A stretch of DNA of 64,000 bases from Kerstersia gyiorum (GCF_004216755.1 NZ_SGWZ01000003.1:248001-312000), one strand, 5' to 3'; numbered from the stretch's first letter, positions 1-9,323 are shown. Notes: generated by a model not told the origin, from the letters alone. Program-made: numbers and translations.

Positions 1-373
1 TTTCGAAGATCTTGTTCAGTTTTTCTTCCAGGGTGGCTGCCGTGAAGGGCTTGACCACATAGCCGCTGGCACCGGCCTGGGCGGCCGCAATGATGTTTTC
101 CTTCTTCGCCTCGGCCGTGACCATCAGCACCGGCAGGCTCTTCATGGCCTCGTCCGCACGGATGGTCTTGAGCAGCGTCAGGCCATCCATATTGGGCATA
201 TTCCAGTCGGAAATCACGAAGCGGAAATTGCCTTTCTTCAGCATGTCCATGGCCATGGCACCATCTTCGGCCTCTTCGACGTTCTCGAAGCCCAACTCCT
301 TGAGCAGATTGCGCACAATGCGGCGCATGGTCGGAAAATCGTCGACCACCAGAATTCTCAGACTTTTGTCCAT
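1..373 (-). CDS. cheY: Chemotaxis response regulator CheY (3' end cut by window edge)
   Basis: This is a single-domain receiver protein that carries the phosphoryl signal from CheA to the flagellar switch. The first 124 residues are visible and only about five C-terminal residues are missing. The acidic pocket lies at DD in residues 11-12, the phospho-acceptor is Asp56 in VISDWNMP, the conserved Thr is in LMVTAEA, and the Lys is in VVKPF near residue 108. It is the last gene visible of the che operon, 55 bases after cheB. In related genomes cheZ usually follows, but it would lie outside the window. The identity is secure. Confidence 0.96.
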   Translation of the reverse strand, partial: MDKSLRILVVDDFPTMRRIVRNLLKELGFENVEEAEDGAMAMDMLKKGNFRFVISDWNMPNMDGLTLLKTIRADEAMKSLPVLMVTAEAKKENIIAAAQAGASGYVVKPFTAATLEEKLNKIFE

Positions 374-428
374 GAACCGAAACCTCTATCCAATCAATTG
401 ATAAATCATTGCCCGGTACCGGCCCCGC

Positions 429-1595
429 TCAAATGCGGCTGACCCTGGCACCGAGTTTTTCCTGTATCGCCGCGCCGATCTGGGCCAGCGGCACAACACT
501 TTCCACCGCTCCCACCTGCACGGCCTCACGCGGCATGCCATAGACCACGCAGCTGTTTTCGTCCTGGGCCAGCGTCTGTGCCCCCGCTCGCCGCATCGCA
601 AGCAGGCCCGCCGCACCATCCTTGCCCATGCCGGTCAGGATGACACCGATCGCATTCCTGCCCGCCACGGCGGCGGCGGAATGAAACAGCACATCCACCG
701 ACGGGCGATGCCGGTTGACCGGCACGCCGTCGTCGAGTTCCACCACGTAATTTGCGCCGCTGCGCGCCAGGCGCAGGTGGCAGTCGCCGCCCGGCGCCAG
801 GTAAACGTGGCCCGGCAATACCCGTTCGCCATCCCTGGCTTCGCTGACGCTCAGCGCGCACAGGCTGTCTAGGCGCTGCGCGAAGGAACGGGTAAAGCCC
901 GCCGGCATATGCTGGGTGATCAAGATGCCGGGCATGTCAGGCGGCAGGTGCTCCAGCACCTGCCGGATGGCCTCGGTGCCGCCCGTGGATGCGCCAATGA
1001 CGACGATTTTTTCCGTGCCGGTAAACGGGGTACGCAATGCCGGCCGGCGGATTGCCGCTTCCTCGCAGCCGGCCGCCGTCGCAGGTGCCACGGCGGCGGC
1101 GACAGCGGTTGTGGCTGTGGCCGCTGTAGCGGCTGCGCCAGCGCTGACGGCTGCGGACACGGTAGCAGCCAGGCGCGGCCTACGGCTGATCCTGGCGCTT
1201 GCAGCGACACGGATTTTCTCCGCGATGAGATCGCTGTATTCACGCAGGCCGTCGCGTATCCCCAGCCGGGGCTTGGTCACAAAATCCACCGCGCCCAGCT
1301 CCAGCGCCCGCAGGGTCACCTCGCCACCGCGCTCGGTCAGCGAAGACACCATCAGCACCGGCATGGGCCGCAGCCGCATCAGCTTCTCCAGGAAATCCAG
1401 ACCGTCCATGCGCGGCATTTCCACGTCCAGCGTCAGCACGTCCGGCCGATGTTGCTTGATCAGCTCCCGCGCCACATAGGGATCAGGGGCGACCGCCACC
1501 ACTTCCATATCGTCATGGCTATTGATGATCTCGGTCATCAGGCCGCGCACCAAGGCCGAATCATCGACGCACAGAACGCGTATTTTCTTGTTCAT
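429..1595 (-). CDS. cheB: Chemotaxis response regulator protein-glutamate methylesterase CheB
   Basis: CheB removes methyl groups from glutamates of chemoreceptors and deamidates glutamines, so it resets adaptation. The N-terminal receiver domain (residues 1-125) has the phospho-acceptor Asp57 in LTLDVEMP. The C-terminal esterase domain starts near residue 193 and carries the catalytic triad Ser203 (GASTGG), His229 (ITQHMP) and Asp326 (GKDGAAG). The linker of about residues 141-178 is unusually long and almost entirely Ala and Thr. The start codon overlaps the cheD stop by four bases, which points to translational coupling. The identity is secure. Confidence 0.96.
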   Translation of the reverse strand: MNKKIRVLCVDDSALVRGLMTEIINSHDDMEVVAVAPDPYVARELIKQHRPDVLTLDVEMPRMDGLDFLEKLMRLRPMPVLMVSSLTERGGEVTLRALELGAVDFVTKPRLGIRDGLREYSDLIAEKIRVAASARISRRPRLAATVSAAVSAGAAATAATATTAVAAAVAPATAAGCEEAAIRRPALRTPFTGTEKIVVIGASTGGTEAIRQVLEHLPPDMPGILITQHMPAGFTRSFAQRLDSLCALSVSEARDGERVLPGHVYLAPGGDCHLRLARSGANYVVELDDGVPVNRHRPSVDVLFHSAAAVAGRNAIGVILTGMGKDGAAGLLAMRRAGAQTLAQDENSCVVYGMPREAVQVGAVESVVPLAQIGAAIQEKLGARVSRI

Positions 1596-2284
1596 TGCTT
1601 TTCCTGCTTGCTATTGCCCAAGTAAAGGCGCTCATCGGGTTCGTGTTCCAGGGCACGAACCCTCGCCGCCCAGGCCAGGGCTTCTCTTTCCGCGGCGTCC
1701 GCTTGCTGGCCGCCAAACCGCCGTACCCGAGTCAGGCCGCTGGCGGGAAAGAAGTTCACCCTGCGGGCCTGTGTACCGCCCAGATCATGGGCAATGACCG
1801 GAATACCGGCACGTTCCAGATAGGCCCGCACGAACTTCGCGTTACTGGCACCAACCGCCATCCGTGTCACGCCTGCCAGCACCGCGCCGCCGCCGAATAC
1901 CTTGGCCTCCAGCCGTTGGCGCTGCGCACCGGCCCGGATCAAGGCTTCAATCAGCGTGTCCATGGCGTGCTGGCCATAACGCATGCTGCCCGCCGGTGCC
2001 CGGCCCGACTCGGTCGGGGCAACGCCAGGCAGGATGAAATGATTCATGCCACCCACGCCATTGGCGCCGTCACGCACGCAGGCCGCGACGCAAGACCCCA
2101 GCACCGTGGTCAACAACAGGCCATCACCAGGCGCAGCAACGTAATACTCGTTGGGCAGCACCTTGACCGCCTGGCATTGCTCGCCCTGGTCGAAATAACG
2201 GATAGACGCCCGCACGCCGGCGTGGATACTGACCGACCACTCCTGCTGCACATCCGCTTCCCGTCCGGCCTGGGCATGGCTCAT
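1592..2284 (-). CDS. cheD: Chemoreceptor glutamine deamidase CheD
   Basis: CheD deamidates selected glutamines of chemoreceptors to glutamate so they can be methylated. The family signature is present: the catalytic Cys65 in LGSCVAAC and the catalytic His82 in GGMNHFILPG. I start it at the ATG whose ATGA overlaps the cheR stop by four bases. A start six codons upstream is possible but would overlap cheR further. The protein is about 230 residues, slightly longer than many CheD proteins because of a C-terminal tail of about 40 residues rich in Arg and Ala. It sits between cheR and cheB in the adaptation block. Confidence 0.94.
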   Translation of the reverse strand: MSHAQAGREADVQQEWSVSIHAGVRASIRYFDQGEQCQAVKVLPNEYYVAAPGDGLLLTTVLGSCVAACVRDGANGVGGMNHFILPGVAPTESGRAPAGSMRYGQHAMDTLIEALIRAGAQRQRLEAKVFGGGAVLAGVTRMAVGASNAKFVRAYLERAGIPVIAHDLGGTQARRVNFFPASGLTRVRRFGGQQADAAEREALAWAARVRALEHEPDERLYLGNSKQEKQ

Positions 2285-3147
2285 ACCTGGCCTCGCGCGC
2301 ATTCATAGACCGTCTTGCCGCGCAACACAAAATCCCGGGTGATATTGCCGAAATTCTCCGAGTGTCCCGCGAACAGCAAGCCGCCCGGCTTCATCACCGA
2401 CGCCAGCCGCTGCAATACTTTGGCCTGCGTCGCCTTGTCGAAATAAATCATGACGTTGCGGCAGAAAACAACATCGAAGAGACGGCCCTGCAAGGCGCTC
2501 CAGTCGGGCGCGACCAGGTTAAGCACGGCAAACTCCACTTCTTTCGCCAGTTCCGGCTTGACCCGCGCCAGCCCGGCGTTGACGCCGCGTCCACGCTGGA
2601 AAAAACGTTTCTGGCGCTCGGCGTCCAGCCCGGCAAGGCGCTGGATTTTATAGACCCCGGTCATGGCCTGCTCTATCACCTCGGTATCTATGTCCGTCGC
2701 CAGGATACGGGGGCGTTGATGCTCTGGCCCCTGCGCCTCGGCCAGGACAATGGCGATCGAATATGCCTCTTCGCCGGTCGAGGCGGCACAGCACCAGACA
2801 TCCAGAGGCTCGTCGCGCCGTTGCCGGGCAAACTCGGCCAGGATGGGGAAATGGTGCGGCTCGCGAAAGAAGGCCGTGAGATTGGTCGTCAGCGAATTGA
2901 TGAAGGCCGCCCACTCCTGGCTGGCGGGATCGCCAGCCAGGGCATCCAGGTACTCGCGAAAATCGGCGCATCCAAGCGCGCGCAGGCGCCGCACGACACG
3001 GCCGTACACCATCTCGCGCTTCTGCTCGCCCAGCGTGATGCCGGCCTGTTCGTAAATCATTGCGCGGATGCGGTCGAAATCCCGCTCCGACATCTCGAAT
3101 TCCTGCGCGGTCCGCCTTGCAGCGTCTCCGCCAGTACGAATGGACAT
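2281..3147 (-). CDS. cheR: Chemotaxis protein methyltransferase CheR
   Basis: CheR uses S-adenosylmethionine to methylate glutamates in the signalling domain of chemoreceptors. The small all-helical N-terminal domain is followed by the Rossmann-like methyltransferase domain with the SAM loop WCCAASTGEEAYS and the later motif VVFCRNVMIYFD. The length of 288 residues is usual. I chose the ATG at 3147 because AGGGGA lies just upstream. An upstream in-frame extension of eleven codons lacks such a site. The gene sits 47 bases after the chemoreceptor gene and overlaps cheD by four bases. Confidence 0.95.
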   Translation of the reverse strand: MSIRTGGDAARRTAQEFEMSERDFDRIRAMIYEQAGITLGEQKREMVYGRVVRRLRALGCADFREYLDALAGDPASQEWAAFINSLTTNLTAFFREPHHFPILAEFARQRRDEPLDVWCCAASTGEEAYSIAIVLAEAQGPEHQRPRILATDIDTEVIEQAMTGVYKIQRLAGLDAERQKRFFQRGRGVNAGLARVKPELAKEVEFAVLNLVAPDWSALQGRLFDVVFCRNVMIYFDKATQAKVLQRLASVMKPGGLLFAGHSENFGNITRDFVLRGKTVYECARGQV

Positions 3148-3194
3148 AAATCCCCTGATCCTGTTCCGCCTGCCCGCCACCGGGCCGCGTACGC

Positions 3195-4496
3195 CTAAGC
3201 CGTGGCCGTCCCGCCCGGCGCCTTGGCAACCATGGCGTCGCCACGCAACTTGAATACCGCCACCGAATGCGCCAGGCGTGCTGCCTGGTCCTCCAGGGAC
3301 GCCGCGGCAGCCGCCGCCTGCTCAACCAGCGCGGCGTTCTGCTCGGTGTGTTCGTCCAGCAGCGCCAACGCGTGGTTGACCTGGCCGATACCGCTGGTCT
3401 GCTCCTGTGAAGCCGCGTCGATGTCCTGCATCATGTCGGTCACTTCCCCGACCGACGCCTCGATTTCCCGCATGGTCACGCGGGCCTGGTCGACCTGGCC
3501 GTTACCCTCTTCCACGCTGCGCACCGAGGCCGCGATCAGGCCGCGTATCTCGCGCGCGGCCTCGGCGCTGCGCTGCGCCAATGACCGCACTTCACCGGCG
3601 ACTACCGCAAACCCCCGGCCGGCCTCACTGGCCCGTGCCGCCTCAACGGCGGCATTGAGCGCGAGGATGTTGGTCCGGAAGGCGATGCCGTCGATGACGC
3701 TGACGATCTCGGTAATCTGGTGAGCGCTGGCGGAAATATGCCGCATGGTTTCCACCACCGCCTCCATGGCGACACCGCCACGCTGGGCCGCCGCCATGCT
3801 GTTGGCCACCATCTGGGTGGCGCGCCTGGCATTGTTGGCATTCGACTGCACCTGCAGCGAAAGCTCGCGCATGCTGGCGGCCGTTTTTTCCAGGCTGCTG
3901 GCCTGCTGTTCGGTACGCTGGCTCAGATCGGCATTGCCCAGCGCAATTTCCCCCGCCCCCAGGTGGATGGCATCCACTCCCGCACGCACTTGCCGGACGA
4001 TGTCGGTCAGGCCCATCTGCATCTGCGCCAGCGCGCCATGCAACTGGCCCACCTCATTACCTGCGTCCACCACGATCGCTGCAGTCAGGTCGCCGCGGGC
4101 ACTGGCTTCTATGCGGCGCACCGCCTGGCGCACCGGGCTCAGTACCTGCCGGTTCAGGTAAACATAAGTCAGCACCGTCAGCAGGATGGCCGCCAGGCTT
4201 CCCAGCGCCACCCCCGCCACCACCCAATTCAGGTAGCGCTTGGCCGCATCCGCGTCCGCGCGCGCCTGCTGTGCCAGTTCCTGCAGCAAAGACGCCTGCG
4301 CCAGTCCGCCATCGGCAGCCTCTCCCAGTGTCCGGACCACCTGTACGGTGCGCACGGCATTCTCGTCGAGCGTCTGCGTCAGGGAACTCAAGGGCAACAG
4401 CCCCATGCCTGCGCCGACCAGCAGCATCAGGCAAAACAGGCCCAGGACCGCCACGATGCTGGTCCGCAGGGATAGATTCCGGATAAACGCACGCAT
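3195..4496 (-). CDS. Methyl-accepting chemotaxis protein with a shortened periplasmic domain
   Basis: This is a membrane chemoreceptor that would control CheA through CheW. From the ATG at 4496 (AAGGAG eight bases upstream) it has TM1 at about residues 10-33, a periplasmic part of only about 55 residues, TM2 at about 90-112, a HAMP domain, and a full signalling hairpin whose tip reads RTNILALNAAVEAAR. Typical Tar/Tsr-type receptors have about 150 periplasmic residues and total about 540, against 433 here. The short segment looks like the start of helix 1 joined to the end of helix 4 of a four-helix bundle. There is no C-terminal NWETF-like tether for CheR/CheB; the protein ends in GGTATA. What it senses, if anything, cannot be told. 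Confidence 0.92.
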   Translation of the reverse strand: MRAFIRNLSLRTSIVAVLGLFCLMLLVGAGMGLLPLSSLTQTLDENAVRTVQVVRTLGEAADGGLAQASLLQELAQQARADADAAKRYLNWVVAGVALGSLAAILLTVLTYVYLNRQVLSPVRQAVRRIEASARGDLTAAIVVDAGNEVGQLHGALAQMQMGLTDIVRQVRAGVDAIHLGAGEIALGNADLSQRTEQQASSLEKTAASMRELSLQVQSNANNARRATQMVANSMAAAQRGGVAMEAVVETMRHISASAHQITEIVSVIDGIAFRTNILALNAAVEAARASEAGRGFAVVAGEVRSLAQRSAEAAREIRGLIAASVRSVEEGNGQVDQARVTMREIEASVGEVTDMMQDIDAASQEQTSGIGQVNHALALLDEHTEQNAALVEQAAAAAASLEDQAARLAHSVAVFKLRGDAMVAKAPGGTATA

Positions 4497-4542
4497 GCCA
4501 GTGACTCCTTGGCCCAAGCCCGTTGGTGTATGACGCGCCGGC

Positions 4543-5049
4543 TCAGCCGGCAGCCCGGTCGATCAGCGCCATGTCCTCGCTGCTCATCAAACGTTCGATA
4601 TCCACCAGGATCAGCATGCGCTCGTCGAGCGTGCCCAGGCCGGTCAGGTACTCCGTCGAAAGCACTGCACTGAACTCAGGCGCGGGGCGAATCTGCTCCG
4701 CGCCCAGCGTCAGCACATCGGAGACGCCATCAACCACGACCCCGACCACACGACCGCCGAGATTCAGGATGATGGCCACCGTCTGATCGTTGAAATCCGC
4801 CGCTGCCAGGTTGAAGCGCACACGCAGGTCCACGATGGGCACAATGACCCCGCGCAGGTTCATCACACCCTTGATAAAGGCGGGAACATTGGCGATGCGC
4901 GTCACGCTGCTCGCGTCATAGCCGCGGATTTCCTGCACCTTGAGGATGTCTATGCCATATTCCTCTTCGCCCAGCGCGAAGATCAGGAATTCCCGCGCGC
5001 CTGCCGCCTGGTCGGCCGCTTCCGTGTCCACATTCGATCCGATATTCAT
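4543..5049 (-). CDS. cheW: Chemotaxis adaptor protein CheW
   Basis: CheW couples chemoreceptors to CheA in the signalling array. The 168 residues contain one CheW domain, recognisable from EEYGIDILKVQEIRGYD, the VTRIANVPAFIKGVMNLRG segment and the IVPIVDLR strand. A polar N-terminal extension of about 20 residues precedes it. It lies 38 bases after cheA and 46 bases before the chemoreceptor gene on the same strand, so it belongs to the same transcript. Confidence 0.96.
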   Translation of the reverse strand: MNIGSNVDTEAADQAAGAREFLIFALGEEEYGIDILKVQEIRGYDASSVTRIANVPAFIKGVMNLRGVIVPIVDLRVRFNLAAADFNDQTVAIILNLGGRVVGVVVDGVSDVLTLGAEQIRPAPEFSAVLSTEYLTGLGTLDERMLILVDIERLMSSEDMALIDRAAG

Positions 5050-5087
5050 TTGCTTCCCTCAGTTGGCTACGACTTCTGTGCAAGGCT

Positions 5088-7280
5088 TCAGCTGGCGTCG
5101 GCGCTGGAAGCCAGCGCCGGCCGGGACCACGGCTCGCGATTGAAGCCGGCCAGCGCGAAGACGTCGACGATCAGCGCCACGCGCCCATCGCCCAGAATGG
5201 TGGCTGCCGCGATTCCCGGCACTTTGCGGTAATTGGTTTCCAGGTTCTTCACTACCACCTGATGCTGTCCGATCAGGTGGTCCACCAGCAACGCATAGCA
5301 ACGCCCCTGCGCCTGCAACACCACGGCAATGGCCTGCGACGGGTCGGCCTGCGCGCCCTCGATCGCGAAAACCTTGCTCATTTCCACCAGCGGCAGGTAG
5401 TCGTCCCGCACTTTCAGCAGGCGCTCTTCGCCTGTCAGCGAGCGCAGCTGTTCTGTCCGCGGTTGGATGGATTCCATAACGTTGTTGAGCGGCAGAATGA
5501 AAATTTCATTGCCGACCTGCACCGACATGCCATCCAGAATCGCCAGCGTCAGCGGCAGGACGATGCGGGTGGTCGTGCCCTTGCCACGCTGCGACAGCAG
5601 CTGCACATGGCCACCCATGGCCTGGATATTGCGCCGGACGACATCCATCCCCACGCCACGCCCCGAGATGGCCGTCACCTGCTCCGCCGTCGAGAACCCG
5701 GGGGCAAAGATCAGTTGCCAGACATCTTCGTCCGGCGCGTTGTCGGCAATCAGCAGCCCGGACTTATGCGCCTTGGCCAGAATCTTGGCGCGGTCCAGGC
5801 CCCGGCCGTCGTCGCGTACCTCGATGACGATATTGCCGCCCTGGTGCTGCGCCGCCAGCGTCAGGCAACCCTCCGGGCTTTTGCCTGCGGCAAGCCGCTC
5901 CTCGGGCATTTCAATGCCGTGGTCCAGGCTGTTGCGCACCAGGTGAGTCAGCGGGTCGATGATGCGTTCGATCAGGCTCTTGTCCAGCTCGGTGGCCTTG
6001 CCTATGGTTTCAAGCTTGATCTTCTTGCCCGTGGATGCCGACAGATCTCGAATCACACGCGGAAAACGGCTGAACACATACTCCATGGGAATCATCCGCA
6101 TGGACATGATGGCTTCCTGCAGTTCGCGCACATTGCGCTCCAACTGGCCCAGCCCGCCAAGCAAGCCGTCATGCTCGACCGGGTCCAGCGTCGAGGCGGT
6201 CTGCGTCAGCATGGCCTGAGTAATGACCAGCTCACCCACCAGGTTAATAACCTGATCCACCTTGCCTACGTCTACCCGCAGCGAGCCGGATTCCTTATCG
6301 TGGCCAGCGTTGCCGCGTGCCGGCGAACGGCGTGCAGGTTCGGCAGTGGCAGCCGTGGCGCCCGGCACCCGGGCGGCTGCATCGTTGCCGGCTGGTGCCG
6401 CCGTCGCTGCCTGCGGTTCCCCTGCCAGCCCGGCTTCATGCGCCTGGGCAGTCGCCGGTGATGCCGCACCGGCAGTGGTATTGGCGGAAGCTGTGGTTTC
6501 AACAACCGCTGCCGCAGACTCCACCGGCTCGGCTGGGCCGGACTGCGCCTGAATGTCTATCTGGTCGGCATTGACGATGAAGCAGCTGACCGCCTCGATA
6601 TCCGCTGCCGCGCAACTGGTCTGCACCATGGCCACCAGGCTGCCTGGCGACGCTTCATGCGACAGCACCTGCCCCAGGTTCCCGAGTTCTTCGAGCAGGG
6701 TTTGGGCATCTTTGTCCGAAACACGGCTGAAGGCCACACGCAGTACCGCCTCCCCCGCGGGTATTTCAGACGGCAACGCAGGGACGGCGGCTTCGGGCAG
6801 CGCTTTCACGGCCGCCCCTCCCACAGGCACAGCTACCGCAGGCGCGACCACCGCAGCGGCAGGCACCGGCGCGGGCGATGCCGCACCCTGCTGGCGCAAG
6901 GCGCGCAAGCGCTCGCCCATGGCCAGGAATTCCGCCTCGTCGGGCTCCGCATTATTGCGGTAATCGTCCAACTGATGCTTCAGGACATCCTTGGCCTGCA
7001 GGAAAACGTCGATCATGTCGGCTCGCAGGGGCAGTTGTCCCTGCCGGACGGCATCGAGCAGGTTTTCCATCAGGTGCGTGGTCTGCGCCAGTTTTTCGAA
7101 GCAGCCGAACGTCGCCGCGCCCCCCTTGATCGAGTGCGCCGCACGGAAGATGGCATTGAGTTGCTCGCTGTCGGGCTGGGCCACATCCAGCTCCAGCAGC
7201 AGGCTCTCCATATTGGCCAGCAGGTCGTCCGCTTCGTCGAAGAAAGCCTGGTAAAACTGCGTCAGATCTATTCCGCTCAT
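5088..7280 (-). CDS. cheA: Chemotaxis sensor histidine kinase CheA
   Basis: CheA phosphorylates itself in response to receptor state and passes the phosphoryl group to CheY and CheB. Domains in order are: P1 (Hpt) with phospho-site His49 in AAHSIKGGAATFG, a first Ala/Pro-rich linker, a P2-like CheY-binding domain around residues 175-250, a second long Ala/Thr-rich linker, the P3 dimerisation helices, the P4 ATPase with the N box HLVRNSLDHGIE and G boxes (VRDDGRGLD, GRGVGMDVV), and a C-terminal P5 CheW-like domain. The length of 730 residues is within the family range. The gene lies between motB and cheW. Confidence 0.96.
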   Translation of the reverse strand: MSGIDLTQFYQAFFDEADDLLANMESLLLELDVAQPDSEQLNAIFRAAHSIKGGAATFGCFEKLAQTTHLMENLLDAVRQGQLPLRADMIDVFLQAKDVLKHQLDDYRNNAEPDEAEFLAMGERLRALRQQGAASPAPVPAAAVVAPAVAVPVGGAAVKALPEAAVPALPSEIPAGEAVLRVAFSRVSDKDAQTLLEELGNLGQVLSHEASPGSLVAMVQTSCAAADIEAVSCFIVNADQIDIQAQSGPAEPVESAAAVVETTASANTTAGAASPATAQAHEAGLAGEPQAATAAPAGNDAAARVPGATAATAEPARRSPARGNAGHDKESGSLRVDVGKVDQVINLVGELVITQAMLTQTASTLDPVEHDGLLGGLGQLERNVRELQEAIMSMRMIPMEYVFSRFPRVIRDLSASTGKKIKLETIGKATELDKSLIERIIDPLTHLVRNSLDHGIEMPEERLAAGKSPEGCLTLAAQHQGGNIVIEVRDDGRGLDRAKILAKAHKSGLLIADNAPDEDVWQLIFAPGFSTAEQVTAISGRGVGMDVVRRNIQAMGGHVQLLSQRGKGTTTRIVLPLTLAILDGMSVQVGNEIFILPLNNVMESIQPRTEQLRSLTGEERLLKVRDDYLPLVEMSKVFAIEGAQADPSQAIAVVLQAQGRCYALLVDHLIGQHQVVVKNLETNYRKVPGIAAATILGDGRVALIVDVFALAGFNREPWSRPALASSADAS

Positions 7281-7314
7281 TACGCTGCCTCTTTTTCAAA
7301 CATTCGCCCGGCCA

Positions 7315-8280
7315 TCAGTTCCGCTGCCCGGGACCCTGTGACTCTGCCTGCACCACATCCTCGATATCACGCAAGGCCTGTTCGGGGTGAGCCGCATCCA
7401 GCGGGACACCGCCGTCGGCAGCCAGCCCTGCACTCGCGTTCTCTGCCTCCAGGCGCCGCTGCGTCGTCGCGTTCAGCAGGACCAGGCTGATACGGCGATT
7501 CATATCGGCATAGGGGTCCTCGCGCACCAGCGGCATGCTGGCGCTCATGCCCAGCACCCGCATGATCTTGTCTTCCTGCATCCCGCCTGCCACCAACTCG
7601 CGACGCGATGCATTGGCCCGCTCCGTGGAGAGTTCCCAATTGCTGTAGCCGCGTTCGCCACCGCTGAAAGGCCGCGCATCGGTATGCCCGGACAGGCTGA
7701 TGCGGTTCGGCAGTTCGTTGAAGACAGGCGCCAATTCACGCAGGATCTCGCGCATGTGGGGCAGGACTTCCGCGCTGCCAGAGGCAAACATCGGCCGGTT
7801 TTCACTATCGACGATCTGCAGCCGCAGACCCTCGGCCGTCATGTCGATACGCAGCTGCGGCTTGAATTCACGCAGTTTGCGGTTCTGTTCGATCAAATCG
7901 TTGAGGCGATGACGGAAGGTTTCCAGCCGGCGCAGGTCGCGTTTTTCGCTTTCGCTCAGGACCGCGATCGCGGACGCCGGCGCCTGCTGCAGACCCGCCT
8001 GGGTTTCATTGATCTGCCGGCCGCCGCCACGTATCGGCGACACCGGATGCGCAGGCAGCACCGAGCCGTTTTCAACGGCCGTGCGCAGCGGCATGCGGAA
8101 ATATTCGGCCAACCCGGCACGGCTTTTTTCCGGCAGAATGCCCAGCAGCCACAGCACCAGGAACAGTGCCATCATTGCCGTCATGAAATCGGCATAGGCG
8201 ATCTTCCAGCTGCCGCCATGATGAGCCTTGCCGTGGCGCTTTCTGGATTTGATACGAATGACAGGGCGCTGCAGATCCAT
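7315..8280 (-). CDS. motB: Flagellar motor stator protein MotB
   Basis: MotB anchors the stator to peptidoglycan and forms the proton channel with MotA. The single N-terminal transmembrane helix follows WKIAYADFMTAMM, in which Asp31 matches the proton-carrying Asp32 of E. coli MotB. A plug and linker follow, then an OmpA-like peptidoglycan-binding domain with LSGHTDARPF. I start at the ATG that gives MDLQRP; upstream frame extensions overlap motA and show no signal. The stop is 34 bases before cheA and motA ends 14 bases upstream, so the genes are co-transcribed. Confidence 0.96.
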   Translation of the reverse strand: MDLQRPVIRIKSRKRHGKAHHGGSWKIAYADFMTAMMALFLVLWLLGILPEKSRAGLAEYFRMPLRTAVENGSVLPAHPVSPIRGGGRQINETQAGLQQAPASAIAVLSESEKRDLRRLETFRHRLNDLIEQNRKLREFKPQLRIDMTAEGLRLQIVDSENRPMFASGSAEVLPHMREILRELAPVFNELPNRISLSGHTDARPFSGGERGYSNWELSTERANASRRELVAGGMQEDKIMRVLGMSASMPLVREDPYADMNRRISLVLLNATTQRRLEAENASAGLAADGGVPLDAAHPEQALRDIEDVVQAESQGPGQRN

Positions 8281-8294
8281 GCTGTCCCCTGTGC

Positions 8295-9173
8295 TCAGGC
8301 TGCCTTGTCGGCCGGCGTTCCCTTGGCCTGGCGGACATGCTCTTCCAGCTCTGCAAAACTGGGACGGATATCCGCAAACAACACCTTGCGGCCGAACTCC
8401 ACTGCCATCTGCGGCGGGTAGCCGTGCAGGCTGGCCATCAGCGTGACCTTCACGCACTCGAGGATCTTCACGGCCTCTTCATTGCGGCGATCGACGGCAG
8501 CCGCCAGCGGCGACACGAAACCGTAGGCCAGCAGAATGCCCAGGAACGTCCCGACCATGGCCTTGGAAATCAGGTCGCCCAGCACAGCCGGCGGCTGGTC
8601 GATGGCAGCCAGCGCCTTGATCACGCCCAGTACGGCGGCCACGATCCCGAACGCCGGCAGGCCGTCCGCCAGATTGTGCAAGGCAGTGGATGGCAGGCTG
8701 CGTTCATGGCTATAGGTCTCGATTTCCTCATCCATCAGGGCTTCGATCTCGAAGGCACTGGTATTGCCGCTGATCATCAGCCGCAGGTAATCCAGCAGGA
8801 ACTCCTGCAGGCGTGCGTCCTTCTGCACCAACGGATACTGGGCGAACAGTTCGCTGTTGGCAGGGTCTTCGATATGCGATTCGATAGCCATCCAGCCATC
8901 GCGACGCACCTTGGCCAGCAGGACATACAGGAAAGCAATCAGCTGCATGTAGACTGCCTTGTTGTAGGGCGACGGCTTCATGAGGCCGACCAACGCCTGG
9001 ACCGACAGCTTGAGCGTCTTGCCGGTATTGGCCGCAATGAACGCTCCCAGGCCGGCGCCACCGATCACCACCAGTTCGAACGGCTGGTACAGCGCTCCCC
9101 AATGGCCTCCCATGGCAGCATAACCACCCAAAACCGATGCCAAGACAACAACAAAGCCAATGACGATGAGCAC
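8295..9173 (-). CDS. motA: Flagellar motor stator protein MotA
   Basis: MotA is the larger stator subunit and exerts torque on the FliG rotor ring. The 292-residue protein has four hydrophobic segments, two near the N terminus (starting MLIVIGFVVVLASVLGGY) and two near residues 160-225, with a cytoplasmic loop between them that carries the charged stretch around LRLMISGNTSAFEIEAL. The length matches the family. It starts a motA-motB-cheA-cheW series, 150 bases after flhC. Confidence 0.96.
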   Translation of the reverse strand: MLIVIGFVVVLASVLGGYAAMGGHWGALYQPFELVVIGGAGLGAFIAANTGKTLKLSVQALVGLMKPSPYNKAVYMQLIAFLYVLLAKVRRDGWMAIESHIEDPANSELFAQYPLVQKDARLQEFLLDYLRLMISGNTSAFEIEALMDEEIETYSHERSLPSTALHNLADGLPAFGIVAAVLGVIKALAAIDQPPAVLGDLISKAMVGTFLGILLAYGFVSPLAAAVDRRNEEAVKILECVKVTLMASLHGYPPQMAVEFGRKVLFADIRPSFAELEEHVRQAKGTPADKAA

Positions 9174-9263
9174 AATAAAAAGCCCTTAGCTCGAAAAAGC
9201 CGCAAGAAAGCCTAATCTTCAACCGGAAAGCATCCGGAGGAAGCGTGAGTCAGAACGATTTTT

Positions 9264-9313
9264 GCGGCATTCCTTGCCGCTTTGAGAGAGCGGGACGGCT
9301 AGACTGCCGTCCC
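9264..9313. repeat. Two inverted repeats between flhC and motA
   Basis: Two hairpin-forming sequences lie in the 150-base flhC-motA gap: GGGACGGC with six loop bases and GCCGTCCC (9292-9313), and GCGGC with seven loop bases and GCCGC (9264-9280). Neither is followed by a U-tract in the flhC direction, so they are not clear terminators. They may be partial terminators or stability elements that separate flhDC expression from motA-cheY. I found no convincing sigma-28 promoter in this gap. Confidence 0.5.
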
Positions 9314-9323
9314 TGCCGCGGCG

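Noticed and set aside
9264..9280. GCGGC/GCCGC hairpin considered as the flhC terminator
   Set aside because: In the flhC direction the hairpin is followed by a run of A, not U; the T-run lies on the other strand and before the stem.
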